Assembly (NCBI GenBank): GCA_964561115.1 | Contig: CAZLOE010000004.1 | Span: forward strand, 1-64,000 | Source of the DNA: CAZBSE01 sp964561115 | GTDB taxonomy: Bacteria; Actinomycetota; Humimicrobiia; Humimicrobiales; Humimicrobiaceae | DNA: 64,000 nucleotides | Reading direction: 5' to 3' | Shown: piece after piece, positions 16,355 through 24,861 of the stretch | How the letters are laid out: each line of letters begins with the position of its first letter | Position numbering within the stretch: the first letter of the stretch is position 1 | Made by a program: the position numbers and the translations under genes | The notes under the pieces: generated by a model | What the model was told of the DNA's origin: nothing | What the model saw: the letters and a program-made list of their open reading frames with translations, nothing else | The model's database searches: none

Positions 16355-17524
16355 ATGTTTCATACTGCGGACCCCGATGATATAAAAAAGGGCAGATTGA
16401 CTGATATATATTTTAAAAGAACAGAAGAGATATTAAAAAACAGTAAAAAAAATCCGGTGGTCAAGGCTGAGATATTTTTAAAAGGTTTCCCCTGCGGCTA
16501 CAGCTGGGGCATTTTGGCAGGGATAGAAGAAACTATAAGACTCCTTTCGGATACAGGGATGATATCGGTAAGATGCATGCCCGAGGGAACGGTATTTAGG
16601 GATTTTCAGCCGGTAATGGTGATAGAAGGCAGGTATCTTGACTTTGGAATATACGAGACAGCTATTCTTGGTTTACTATGTCAGGCAAGCGGGATAGCTA
16701 CAAAAGCAGCGAGATGCAAGCTGGCCGCTGGGGATAAATTGATTTACAGTTTCGGAGCCAGAAGGATGCATCCGGCGATTGCTCCTATGGTAGAGAGGAG
16801 TGCATTTATCGGCGGAGCAGATGGTGTTTCTACAACACTTGGCGCGGAGCTGATCGGTCAGGAACCGGTAGGGACTATTCCTCATGCTTTAATCCTGATT
16901 ATAGGTGATACCAAAGAAGCAACAGAGGCTTTTGACAGTGTGATCAGTCCCGAAATTAAAAGAATATCTCTTATAGATACTTTTAATGATGAAAAGTTTG
17001 AAGCAGTAAGAGTAGCTGAAGGACTTGGCAAGAATTTATTCGGTTTAAGGCTGGATACCCCTTCATCCAGGAGAGGGAATTTTAAAAAGATTTTAGAAGA
17101 GGTTAGGTGGGAACTGGATATAAGAGGATTTGAGAATATCAAGTTATTTGCCAGCGGCGGCCTGGATGAGGATGATATACTAAATTTAAAAGATATAGCA
17201 GATGCATTTGGCATAGGTACAGCTATAAGCTCGGCCAGAGTCATGGATTTTTCTCTGGATATTGTAGAGATTGAAGGAAAAAAGATTGCAAAAAGAGGGA
17301 AAAAGTCAGGTGCCAAGAAAGTATTAAGATGCAAGGACTGCTTTAACGACCTGGTAGTCCTGGAAGACAGGAAGGCATCCGAATACAGTTGTGCTAAATG
17401 CGGAGGTGCTTATAGTGATATTTTTATAAGTGCATTGGATGAAGGAAAATTATTGTATAGCTTTCCACCGGCAGAAGGTATTAGAAAGGCTGTTTCCAGC
17501 CAGTTTAAGTTTTTGGAACTTTAA
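16355..17524 (+). CDS. pncB: nicotinate phosphoribosyltransferase
   Basis: The 389-residue enzyme makes nicotinate mononucleotide from nicotinate and PRPP. Visible landmarks are the substrate loop SFGARRMHPAIAPMVERSAF, GADGVSTTLGAEL, GTIPHALI, the barrel motif GLRLDTPSS and LFASGGLDEDDI with GIGTAIS. A C-terminal CKDC...CAKC module (about 325-352) suits the zinc-knuckle domain known in the short archaeal-type enzymes. The start follows AAGGAG. It is coupled to pncA and followed by a phosphatase gene. Confidence 0.92.
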   Translation: MFHTADPDDIKKGRLTDIYFKRTEEILKNSKKNPVVKAEIFLKGFPCGYSWGILAGIEETIRLLSDTGMISVRCMPEGTVFRDFQPVMVIEGRYLDFGIYETAILGLLCQASGIATKAARCKLAAGDKLIYSFGARRMHPAIAPMVERSAFIGGADGVSTTLGAELIGQEPVGTIPHALILIIGDTKEATEAFDSVISPEIKRISLIDTFNDEKFEAVRVAEGLGKNLFGLRLDTPSSRRGNFKKILEEVRWELDIRGFENIKLFASGGLDEDDILNLKDIADAFGIGTAISSARVMDFSLDIVEIEGKKIAKRGKKSGAKKVLRCKDCFNDLVVLEDRKASEYSCAKCGGAYSDIFISALDEGKLLYSFPPAEGIRKAVSSQFKFLEL

Positions 17525-17553
17525 TAGAAATCGGTGAGTAGAGAGGAAATTAT

Positions 17554-18249
17554 ATGGCGGTAAAATTATTTTTAATAAGACATGGCCAAACGCTGTGGAA
17601 CCAAGAGGGAAGGTATCAGGGTGATAAAGACATAGACCTTACTAAAGAAGGTATCAGGCAGGCCAGGCTTACTGCGGAGTACCTTTCTGATGTAAATTTT
17701 TCAAATATTTACAGCAGTCCGTTAAAGCGGGCTGTGGATACAGCAAATATCATAAATAAAATAAATAAGGGAAAGAATTTAAAGATAATAATCAGAGATA
17801 ATTTTAAAGAAATGCATTTCGGGAAATGGGAAGGAATGAAATTCGAGCAGTTAGGCAAGGTTTTCCCTGAAGAATTCCATCAATGGTTAAATGACCCCTA
17901 TAATTACTGCCCCACAGGTGGAGAGAGTTTCAAGAAGGTAAAAGAAAGATCGATAAAGGAAATTGAGAATATAGTAAAAGAAAATGAAGAGGGCAGTAAT
18001 GTTGCAGTGGTGGCCCATGGAGGGGTCATACTTTCCATACTGGTATACTGGCTCCAGATCCCCCTGCCCAGGTGGAGGTCAATTATCCTGCATCAGGGAG
18101 CAATAAATATCGCAGTTGTTGACAGGGGTTTTCCTTATATCTCAACTATAAATTTCACGGGTCATTTAAATCCTATATATGATGATAGTGGAGATAAAAT
18201 TATTAAGACTTACAGCAGGTTCAGAAGTGATGATGGTAAATCAGGATAG
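17554..18249 (+). CDS. histidine phosphatase family protein (phosphoglycerate mutase-like)
   Basis: The 231-residue protein has the phosphohistidine motif LIRHGQTLWN at residues 6-15, the second conserved His in VVAHGGVI and the acidic KEMHFGKWEG segment. Members dephosphorylate sugars, nucleotides or alpha-ribazole phosphate; the substrate is not determined. It follows pncB by 29 bases and precedes an mscS-like gene by a short gap, so the four genes may be one transcript. It is about 30 residues longer than minimal CobC-type enzymes at the C terminus. Confidence 0.85.
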   Translation: MAVKLFLIRHGQTLWNQEGRYQGDKDIDLTKEGIRQARLTAEYLSDVNFSNIYSSPLKRAVDTANIINKINKGKNLKIIIRDNFKEMHFGKWEGMKFEQLGKVFPEEFHQWLNDPYNYCPTGGESFKKVKERSIKEIENIVKENEEGSNVAVVAHGGVILSILVYWLQIPLPRWRSIILHQGAINIAVVDRGFPYISTINFTGHLNPIYDDSGDKIIKTYSRFRSDDGKSG

Positions 18250-18269
18250 AATTAAGGAAGGTGTTAAAG

Positions 18270-19145
18270 ATGGATAATAATAATGGTGCTTTGGACATTG
18301 CTGGAGGCGATATATTCCAAAACTTTCTGGATAAATGGCTCAATATAGTAATTATAATAGCTGTACTTTTAGCATTGGTCATAGTGGTCATAATCGTAGC
18401 CAGAAGGATCAGACGGCTGGTAGAAAGAAGGATCAGCGACGATAAACAGATTATTAAGAAAAGGACTTTTACATTTATCAGTGTGGTCTCTAATCTAATA
18501 ATTATAATTTCCGTAGTAGCTGCCCTGCTGATAATAGCCGATCAGGTCGGAATAAGTGTGACCCCCCTTCTTGCTGGTGCTGGGGTGGCAAGCATAGTAA
18601 TTGGTTTTGGTGCACAGAGTCTCATTAAAGATTTGATAAACGGTATATTTATACTACTCGAACAATGGTATCAGGTAAATGATATTATAACTATAGGAGA
18701 TACAACAGGAACAGTTGAAAGATTTAACCTGAGGACTACGGTAATAAGAGATCTTGAGGGTACTCTTCATTTTGTACCTAATGGTGAGATAAGTAAATTA
18801 AGCAATAGAACTCATACCTGGTCAAGAGCTCTGATACAGATCGGAGTCCATTACAAAGAAAATATAGATAAAGTCATAAAGGTTCTGGAAGAAGTATTTG
18901 ATGGATTAATATCCGATAAGAAATATAAAAAGTCTATTTTAGAAAGGCCCGAAATATTAGGTGAGGGCGGCGTAAGTGAACTTAGCGATTCAGCCGTAGT
19001 ATTTACTATTATCTGCAAGGTAAAGCCCGGACAGCAGTGGACTATTGCCAGGCAGTTAAGAAAGAGGATAAAAGAAAGATTTGACATGGAAGGTATAGAG
19101 ATTCCCTACCCCTGTACCAATGTATATATGAGGGATAAAGGATAG
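18270..19145 (+). CDS. small-conductance mechanosensitive channel (MscS family)
   Basis: The protein of about 291 residues has two N-terminal membrane helices (about 27-48 and 72-94), then the pore-lining helix AGAGVASIVIGFGAQSLIKD, the beta domain ending in LSNRTHTWSRA, and an alpha-beta C-terminal domain. It releases solutes under hypo-osmotic shock. AAGGAAG lies nine bases before ATG 18270, which makes that start better than the GTG at 18261. Confidence 0.9.
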   Translation: MDNNNGALDIAGGDIFQNFLDKWLNIVIIIAVLLALVIVVIIVARRIRRLVERRISDDKQIIKKRTFTFISVVSNLIIIISVVAALLIIADQVGISVTPLLAGAGVASIVIGFGAQSLIKDLINGIFILLEQWYQVNDIITIGDTTGTVERFNLRTTVIRDLEGTLHFVPNGEISKLSNRTHTWSRALIQIGVHYKENIDKVIKVLEEVFDGLISDKKYKKSILERPEILGEGGVSELSDSAVVFTIICKVKPGQQWTIARQLRKRIKERFDMEGIEIPYPCTNVYMRDKG

Positions 19146-19164
19146 GACTCATTTGAATTAGTTA

Positions 19165-19191
19165 TTGATTATTGATTTCAAATGTTATAAT
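19165..19191 (+). promoter_or_regulatory. extended -10 promoter of the rpsF operon
   Basis: TGTTATAAT (19183-19191) is an extended -10 element; a TTGATT lies 15 bases upstream of the TATAAT. Transcription from about 19198 would include the two tandem palindromes in the leader. Confidence 0.55.
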
Positions 19192-19252
19192 ATCCCTAAT
19201 GGTAATAATGGTGAAAAATCAGATTTAACCTTTTTTATCTTATTATCTTTCT

Positions 19253-19288
19253 GTTCTGCCTTAAGGCAGAACCTAATTTATAAATTAG
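19253..19288 (+). promoter_or_regulatory. tandem palindromes in the rpsF leader (candidate S6:S18 autoregulatory structure)
   Basis: Two perfect palindromes abut: bases 19253-19272 (8-bp stem GTTCTGCC/GGCAGAAC, TTAA loop) and 19273-19288 (6-bp stem CTAATT/AATTAG). They end six bases before the GGAGGA ribosome site of rpsF. Leaders of rpsF operons in many bacteria bind the S6:S18 pair to shut down translation. Position fits, but I could not confirm the conserved loop of that motif. No T-run follows, so it is not an ordinary terminator. Confidence 0.45.
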
Positions 19289-19308
19289 TCCATAGGAGGA
19301 TCTAAAGA

Positions 19309-19599
19309 TTGAAAAATTATGAGCTTGTTGTTATTTTTGACCCATCCCTTAAAGAAGAAGATATTGAAAAACAATTGTCCAAAATTACTTCACTGCTGGA
19401 AAAGGAAAAATGTAAAGTTTCCAATATTGACAAGTGGGGAAGCAGAAAATTAGCCTATCCTATTAAAAAACAGGAGAACGGCTATTACGTCATAGTATAT
19501 TTTAATGGTGACAGTAATGTCGTTAACGAGCTGGACAGGATAAATAAGATCAATGATAAAGTGCTGCGTCATCTGATTGTAAAAAGTGAAGAATCTTAA
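19309..19599 (+). CDS. rpsF: 30S ribosomal protein bS6
   Basis: The 96-residue protein matches bS6 in length and pattern: NYELVVIFDPSL at the start, DKWGSRKLAYPIKKQENGYY in the middle and DKVLRHLIVK near the end. It pairs with bS18 on the 30S platform. The TTG start is fixed by GGAGGA ten bases upstream and by the family N terminus. It opens the conserved rpsF-ssb-rpsR-yybS-rplI-dnaB cluster. Confidence 0.96.
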   Translation: MKNYELVVIFDPSLKEEDIEKQLSKITSLLEKEKCKVSNIDKWGSRKLAYPIKKQENGYYVIVYFNGDSNVVNELDRINKINDKVLRHLIVKSEES

Positions 19600-19633
19600 G
19601 TGATAAAAATCAATAAGAAGAAGGTGAAGTGTC

Positions 19634-20086
19634 ATGGCATTCGGTGTTAATAATACGACTATTTTAGGAAATTTGACCAGGGACCCGGAACTGAGGTTTA
19701 CTCCGAAGGGTACTCCGGTGGCAAGTTTTGGGATCGCAGTCAACAGAAATATAAAAAATAAAGATTCCGGTGAATGGGAAACGCAGGTAAATTTTTTTAA
19801 TGTGACTGCCTGGTATAAACTTGCGGAAAATTGTGCGGAAAGCTTGAACAAGGGAGACAGAGTCCTGGTTTCCGGCAGACTTTCACAGGACAGCTGGGAA
19901 GATAAGGATGGTCAGAAAAGATCGGCAGTGAAGATAATTGCTGATGTCATAGCACCAAGCATGGAGTTTGCTTCCTGCAAGATAGAAAAAAATCCCAAAG
20001 CAGAAGGAGGAGTATCCGGCAGGAGCAATAATAAGGAAGCTGATATTGAAGAAGCTGATTTCAGTGACGAAGATATACCATTTTAA
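19634..20086 (+). CDS. ssb: single-stranded DNA-binding protein
   Basis: The 150-residue SSB has an N-terminal OB fold (NNTTILGNLTRDPELRFTPK, FFNVTAWYKLAEN, GDRVLVSGRL) over about 110 residues, a short linker, and the acidic tail ending DEDIPF that recruits replication and repair partners. It protects single strands during replication. It sits between rpsF and rpsR, its usual place. The linker is short and charged. ATG follows GAAGGTGA. Confidence 0.96.
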   Translation: MAFGVNNTTILGNLTRDPELRFTPKGTPVASFGIAVNRNIKNKDSGEWETQVNFFNVTAWYKLAENCAESLNKGDRVLVSGRLSQDSWEDKDGQKRSAVKIIADVIAPSMEFASCKIEKNPKAEGGVSGRSNNKEADIEEADFSDEDIPF

Positions 20087-20128
20087 GTTTGATGTTATCT
20101 AATTTGAATATAGGAGGAGAGACTTTAA

Positions 20129-20410
20129 TTGGCTAGAAAAAATAAAAAAACAAGAGATGATAGAAATTCCAGAAGTGCAACTGGATCTATGCTCAATTTA
20201 AGGCAGAGAAAGAGATTTTGTTACTTCTGTAGAGCGAATATTGATACTATTGATTATAAAAATGCCAGTTTGCTTGAAAAATTTATTTCTGATAAAGGCA
20301 AGATAAGACCAAAGAGGTCTACAGGTAATTGTGTACAGCACCAAAAGAAGATAGCTATGGCTATTAAGAGGGCGAGAGTAATAGCTCTCATTCCTTATTT
20401 TAAAAGATAA
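20129..20410 (+). CDS. rpsR: 30S ribosomal protein bS18
   Basis: The 93-residue basic protein carries the bS18 core: KRFCYFCRANIDTIDYKN, then KGKIRPKRSTGNCVQHQKK and the AIKRARVIALIPY end. It binds with bS6 to the 30S platform. Three Cys and a His in the C+ arrangement suggest a zinc-binding version. TTG start behind GGAGGAGAG. Confidence 0.96.
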   Translation: MARKNKKTRDDRNSRSATGSMLNLRQRKRFCYFCRANIDTIDYKNASLLEKFISDKGKIRPKRSTGNCVQHQKKIAMAIKRARVIALIPYFKR

Positions 20411-20431
20411 ATATAATCTTGGCAGTCTGAT

Positions 20432-21427
20432 ATGTCCTTTGATAATTTAAATAACACTAAAGCTAAAAAATTAAATCTGGTAATACTTACCTTAATTACT
20501 ACTATATCCCTGGTCTTTATTGCATACATGCCCTTTTTCGGGATTATTGGATTGGCATTGATACCAGTGCCGGCTACCCTTCTGGTTCTCCGCGGCAGGA
20601 TAAGGGACGGTATAATCTGCGCAGTGATATCCTGTATCATACTGCTTTTACTGGATTATATACTTGCACCGATCGCAATAATTTTAATAGTTGCGGTCTC
20701 CTTTATTTACCGGAGATTCATTGGTAAAAATAAAAGTAAAATATTTATAGTAACGAGCGTTTTCTTAGTATTTTGTGGAGCAGTTTTACTATATGTTGTA
20801 CTGGCATCCGCTGTCAGCAGGATTAATTTTATTGGTGAGATCTTAAAGAATTATAATGTTTATGTTGATCAGATAGCAGATGATCGATTAGTTCTGGGTT
20901 ATGCCGATTTATTGTCGATTGAACAGTCTCAGCTTGATTCTACAATTCAGCAGACCCATGATATCCTGAGGTTTTTCCCGTATGTCGTTCCTGGATTTTT
21001 AATAGCGTCATTTGTTATGGCAAGCGTGATAAATTATATAGCAAGCTCTAAAATGCTTAAAAAATACAATGTTGATATAGAACCATTTTTGTCTTTTAAA
21101 GAGTGGGATCTTCCATGGTATTATTGTTGGGGAGCGATCATTGGACTGGTACTGGTGCTGATTCCTTCTACCGGGAGTAATATTGATTTGATTATAGACA
21201 TTGCGGGATTCAATCTGATAGTTGTATTTGGACTTCTGTACCTGGTTCTCGGAATTTCAGTGCTGTGGGGCATATTTGAGAGATTTAAAGTTTCGATTAT
21301 ATTAAGAATAATCATTCTTATAATCGTGGGTTTGTTCATTGGATTCACTATATTTATTCTGCCGTTTTTGGGGTTGATTGATATATGGGTAAATTTCAGG
21401 AAGCTAAAAAGAGAGCGATCGGTCTAA
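20432..21427 (+). CDS. YybS-family (DUF2232) integral membrane protein
   Basis: The 331-residue protein has about eight hydrophobic helices, beginning at residues 15-50 and ending near 315, with a polar stretch around 135-175. Its position between rpsR and rplI is the normal place of yybS/DUF2232 proteins in Gram-positive bacteria, which share this length and topology. The fold resembles energy-coupling-factor S components, but the function is unknown. It follows rpsR by 21 bases and is followed by rplI within 28, so it belongs to the operon. Confidence 0.75.
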   Translation: MSFDNLNNTKAKKLNLVILTLITTISLVFIAYMPFFGIIGLALIPVPATLLVLRGRIRDGIICAVISCIILLLLDYILAPIAIILIVAVSFIYRRFIGKNKSKIFIVTSVFLVFCGAVLLYVVLASAVSRINFIGEILKNYNVYVDQIADDRLVLGYADLLSIEQSQLDSTIQQTHDILRFFPYVVPGFLIASFVMASVINYIASSKMLKKYNVDIEPFLSFKEWDLPWYYCWGAIIGLVLVLIPSTGSNIDLIIDIAGFNLIVVFGLLYLVLGISVLWGIFERFKVSIILRIIILIIVGLFIGFTIFILPFLGLIDIWVNFRKLKRERSV

Positions 21428-21454
21428 TCTTGAATCATAGAATAGGAGGAAGAT

Positions 21455-22093
21455 TTGAAAGTCATACTTACAAAATATCATGAAAAACTGGGAGATGTCG
21501 GAGATATAGTAGAGGTAAAATCCGGCTATGCTAATAATTATTTAATACCAAATGGGATCGTAAAGCCTGCAACCAGGGGTAATATAAATCAGATGAAGAT
21601 TGTAAAACAGGCTGCTTTAAAGGTGGAATCCAGGAATATAGCAGAAGCAGAGAAGTTAGCCAAAAAGCTGGGAGATCTACAGATTACTTTTGTGGTAAAA
21701 ACAGGAAAAGAAGGGAAACTTTACGGTTCTATAACCAATAAAGATATTGCTGAAAAGATTTTTGAAGAAAAAAACATAGAAATAGACAAAAAGAAAATTG
21801 AACTGCAGGAGCACATAAAAGAATTGGGTGAATATAACACAGAATTAAGATTGTATAAGGAAATCAAGAGTCCTTTAAAAATAATAGTCGAGCCTGATGA
21901 GGAATCAAAAGAATTAATTGAAGCTTACGAGGCAGATAAGGGAAAGGCTGCGGCTGAAAAAAAGGAAGAAAAGAAAATAGAAGAAGAAGAAAAACCTGAA
22001 GAGGATAAAGCTGAGGCCAAGGATAAAAAGGGTTCCCCTAAAAAAGAAAAAGAAGAAGAGAAAGAAACCAGGAAAAATCTTAAGAAGAAATAA
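21455..22093 (+). CDS. rplI: 50S ribosomal protein bL9 with a long charged tail
   Basis: Residues 1-148 are ordinary bL9: MKVILTKYHEKLGDVGDIVE, VKSGYANNYLIPNG, a connecting helix and the GKLYGSITNKDIAE C-terminal domain. A further ~60 residues made almost wholly of Lys, Glu and Ala follow (KEEKKIEEEEKPEEDKAEAK and onward); usual bL9 is near 150 residues. The tail is probably disordered. TTG start behind AGGAGG. Directly upstream of dnaB. Confidence 0.94.
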   Translation: MKVILTKYHEKLGDVGDIVEVKSGYANNYLIPNGIVKPATRGNINQMKIVKQAALKVESRNIAEAEKLAKKLGDLQITFVVKTGKEGKLYGSITNKDIAEKIFEEKNIEIDKKKIELQEHIKELGEYNTELRLYKEIKSPLKIIVEPDEESKELIEAYEADKGKAAAEKKEEKKIEEEEKPEEDKAEAKDKKGSPKKEKEEEKETRKNLKKK

Positions 22094-22096
22094 TCT

Positions 22097-23506
22097 ATGA
22101 AAGAACAAATTAAAAGAGAAGGGAAGCTCTCTCCGCTGGATACCAGTAAACTTGAACGGATACCCCCATATAATATAGAAGCTGAGGAATCCCTACTCGG
22201 ATCTATGCTAATTTCAAGAGATGCTATTGTATCGGTAATGGAGATTGTAGATGAAGGGGATTTTTACCGAAAATCCAATCAGGAAATTTTTAATACTATA
22301 ATGGAATTATATATAAAGGGTGAACCTGCTGATCCAATAACCATAGCAGATAATCTCAAAAAGAAAGGTCTGCTGGATGAAGTAGGTGGAAAAACCTATA
22401 TCCACTCTCTTATAAGCAATGTCCCGCTTGCTTCCAATGCGGAATATTATGCTCAGATTGTAAGAAGTAATTCTATTTTAAGGAAATTGATCTATGCTGC
22501 TACTAAAATAGCGACTATGGGTTACGAAGTTCCTGAAGACCTGAGTTCAACTGTAGACAGGGCACAGCAGCTGATATTTGAAGTATATAAGGATCTTAGC
22601 GGTGGGAGTGAAAAGGCTAAAGTCGCAGTTATGAAAAACGTAGTCACCGAAGCCTATGAATTGATAGAGGCTCTGCATGAAGCCAAGTCTGATATATCGG
22701 GAGTACCATCGGGATATATAGATTATGATCAGATGACTTCGGGTTTCCAGAATTCAGACCTGATTGTAATAGCAGCAAGGCCGGGAATGGGGAAGACTTC
22801 ATTTGTCCTGGGCATGGCCAGGAATGTAGCAATGTTAGAAAAAATCCCGGTAGCTATTTTTTCACTTGAGATGTCAAAGCAACAGGTGGCACAGAGATTG
22901 ATGAGTGCGGAAGCAAAAATAAATCTGCACAGTCTTAGAAAAGGTAAGATAAAAGAAAGCCAGTGGAGCCAACTGGCCAGAGCGGTGGAAAGATTATCCG
23001 AATGCAAAATATATATAGACGATACTGCTTTTTTAACGGTTATGGATCTAAGAGCCAGAGCCCGTATGATGGTCAGCGTCAATAATGTCAAATTAATAAT
23101 TGTGGATTATCTGCAGCTAATGCAGTCTACAACTAACTACAGGGGAAACAAGGTACTGGAAATAACAGAAATATCACAGAACCTAAAAGGCATCGCTAAG
23201 GAATTAAATGTTCCGGTGGTGGCAGTATCCCAGCTTTCAAGAGAAGTGGAAAAAAGGGATAAGAAAAGGCCTATCTTAGCCGATCTCAGGGAATCAGGTT
23301 CTATTGAGCAGGACGCAGATCTGGTTACGTTTATTTATAGGGATGATTATTACGAAGAAGATGAAACCAAGCATACAGGGAAAGCTGAAATAAGAATATC
23401 CAAGCACAGAAACGGACCTATAGGCAAAGTAGGGATGTACTTCAATAAGGAATATGCCTTGTTTTCTAATTTAAGTAAATCCTTTCAGGTTGAAGATAAG
23501 GAGTGA
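22097..23506 (+). CDS. dnaB: replicative DNA helicase DnaB
   Basis: The 469-residue protein shows the DnaB N-terminal domain (PPYNIEAEESLLGSMLI), a linker, and the RecA-like core with Walker A ARPGMGKTSF (about residue 230), Walker B IIVDYLQLM and KHRNGPIG near the end. It unwinds the fork as a hexamer. Its start lies four bases after rplI. Length and motifs are normal with no sign of an intein. Confidence 0.96.
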   Translation: MKEQIKREGKLSPLDTSKLERIPPYNIEAEESLLGSMLISRDAIVSVMEIVDEGDFYRKSNQEIFNTIMELYIKGEPADPITIADNLKKKGLLDEVGGKTYIHSLISNVPLASNAEYYAQIVRSNSILRKLIYAATKIATMGYEVPEDLSSTVDRAQQLIFEVYKDLSGGSEKAKVAVMKNVVTEAYELIEALHEAKSDISGVPSGYIDYDQMTSGFQNSDLIVIAARPGMGKTSFVLGMARNVAMLEKIPVAIFSLEMSKQQVAQRLMSAEAKINLHSLRKGKIKESQWSQLARAVERLSECKIYIDDTAFLTVMDLRARARMMVSVNNVKLIIVDYLQLMQSTTNYRGNKVLEITEISQNLKGIAKELNVPVVAVSQLSREVEKRDKKRPILADLRESGSIEQDADLVTFIYRDDYYEEDETKHTGKAEIRISKHRNGPIGKVGMYFNKEYALFSNLSKSFQVEDKE

Positions 23507-23511
23507 TCTAA

Positions 23512-24840
23512 ATGCCCGGTTTAGCTATAATCGGTTGCCAGTGGGGCGATGAAGGAAAAGGGAGAGTAGTCGATCTGCTTTCAAACAAGGTTGATATGGT
23601 GGTCAGATTTCAGGGTGGAGACAATGCCGGACATACGGTAGTTAAGGGAAATGATGAATTTAAACTGCATCTGATCCCGTCGGGGATCTTATACCCGGAG
23701 GTTATTTGTGTTATTGGGAATGGAGTGGTTTTAAATCCCGAAGTCCTGATAGAAGAACTGGATGACCTTGAGAGCAAGGGAATAAACACAGACAATTTAA
23801 GAATAAGCTCTAATGCGCATCTGGTCATGCCTTACCATATAATTCTGGATAAGGCAGGAGAACACAGGCTGGGTAAATCAAAAATCGGCACCACACACAA
23901 GGGTATTGGACCTGTATATGCAGATAAAGCTCTGAGGATGGGAATAAGGACACAGGACCTTAAGGATTTAAAGATATTTAAAACCAAACTTGAAGAATCT
24001 TTAAAACTGAATAATAAGATTATAAAAAGAATTTATGGACTGGACCCCCTTGATATGGATGAGGTTTTTGATAAATACAGACAGTATGGAAAGAGAATAA
24101 GCAGATATATAATCGATACTACTTCTTTAGTCAGTGAGGCTCTTGATAATAATAAAAAAGTAATGTTTGAAGGTGCACAGGGTACCATGCTGGATATCGA
24201 TCACGGTACATACCCTTACGTGACCTCTTCTTCAACTATTGCCGGCGGTGTATGCGTGGGGGCTGGAATAGGTCCCAGCAGATTGGATGAAATACTCGGC
24301 GTGGTAAAAGCTTATACTACCAGGGTTGGTTCCGGCCCATTTCCAACTGAAGACATCAGCAAGATCGGGGATTACCTGCGGGAAAAAGGATATGAATATG
24401 GGACTACCACCGGGAGGCCCAGAAGATGCGGGTGGCTGGATGCAGTTATATTAAAATATTCCATAATGATAAACTCCATAGATAGTATTGCTTTGACTAA
24501 GCTGGATATATTAAGCGGCCTTAAAAAGGTTAAAATCTGCACCGGTTATAAATACGATGGGAAAGTTTATGATCATATGCCCTGTCATCAGACTGTCCTG
24601 CATAAGTGCACTCCTGTATATGAAGAATACCAGGGATGGAGTGAGGACATAAGCGGGATAAAGAACTTTGAAGATCTCCCCAGACAGGCGCGTAATTATA
24701 TAAAAAATATTGAGAAGATTGCAAAAGTAGCTGTTTCAATGGTAAGTGTAGGTGCTGAAAGAAGTAAGATCATCATGAGGGACCATAATATAGAAAGCAG
24801 ATTATTTGATCAGAATAAAAGATCGACACTTATTATTTAA
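23512..24840 (+). CDS. purA: adenylosuccinate synthetase
   Basis: The 442-residue enzyme joins IMP and aspartate using GTP, the first step to AMP. Landmarks: GCQWGDEGKGRVVDLL with catalytic Asp, DNAGHTVV, GTTHKGIGPVYADK, FEGAQGTMLDIDHGTYPYVT and the arginine-rich TTGRPRRCGW. The length is in the normal 425-445 range. It follows dnaB by five bases and precedes purD by 21, so helicase, AMP and purine steps share a transcript. Confidence 0.96.
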   Translation: MPGLAIIGCQWGDEGKGRVVDLLSNKVDMVVRFQGGDNAGHTVVKGNDEFKLHLIPSGILYPEVICVIGNGVVLNPEVLIEELDDLESKGINTDNLRISSNAHLVMPYHIILDKAGEHRLGKSKIGTTHKGIGPVYADKALRMGIRTQDLKDLKIFKTKLEESLKLNNKIIKRIYGLDPLDMDEVFDKYRQYGKRISRYIIDTTSLVSEALDNNKKVMFEGAQGTMLDIDHGTYPYVTSSSTIAGGVCVGAGIGPSRLDEILGVVKAYTTRVGSGPFPTEDISKIGDYLREKGYEYGTTTGRPRRCGWLDAVILKYSIMINSIDSIALTKLDILSGLKKVKICTGYKYDGKVYDHMPCHQTVLHKCTPVYEEYQGWSEDISGIKNFEDLPRQARNYIKNIEKIAKVAVSMVSVGAERSKIIMRDHNIESRLFDQNKRSTLII

Positions 24841-24861
24841 AAAATCAGGCAAAGGAGTAAA

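Noticed and set aside
21914..22108. Phe-rich minus-strand open frame in the rplI tail region
   Set aside because: It is simply the complement of the Lys/Glu tail of bL9.
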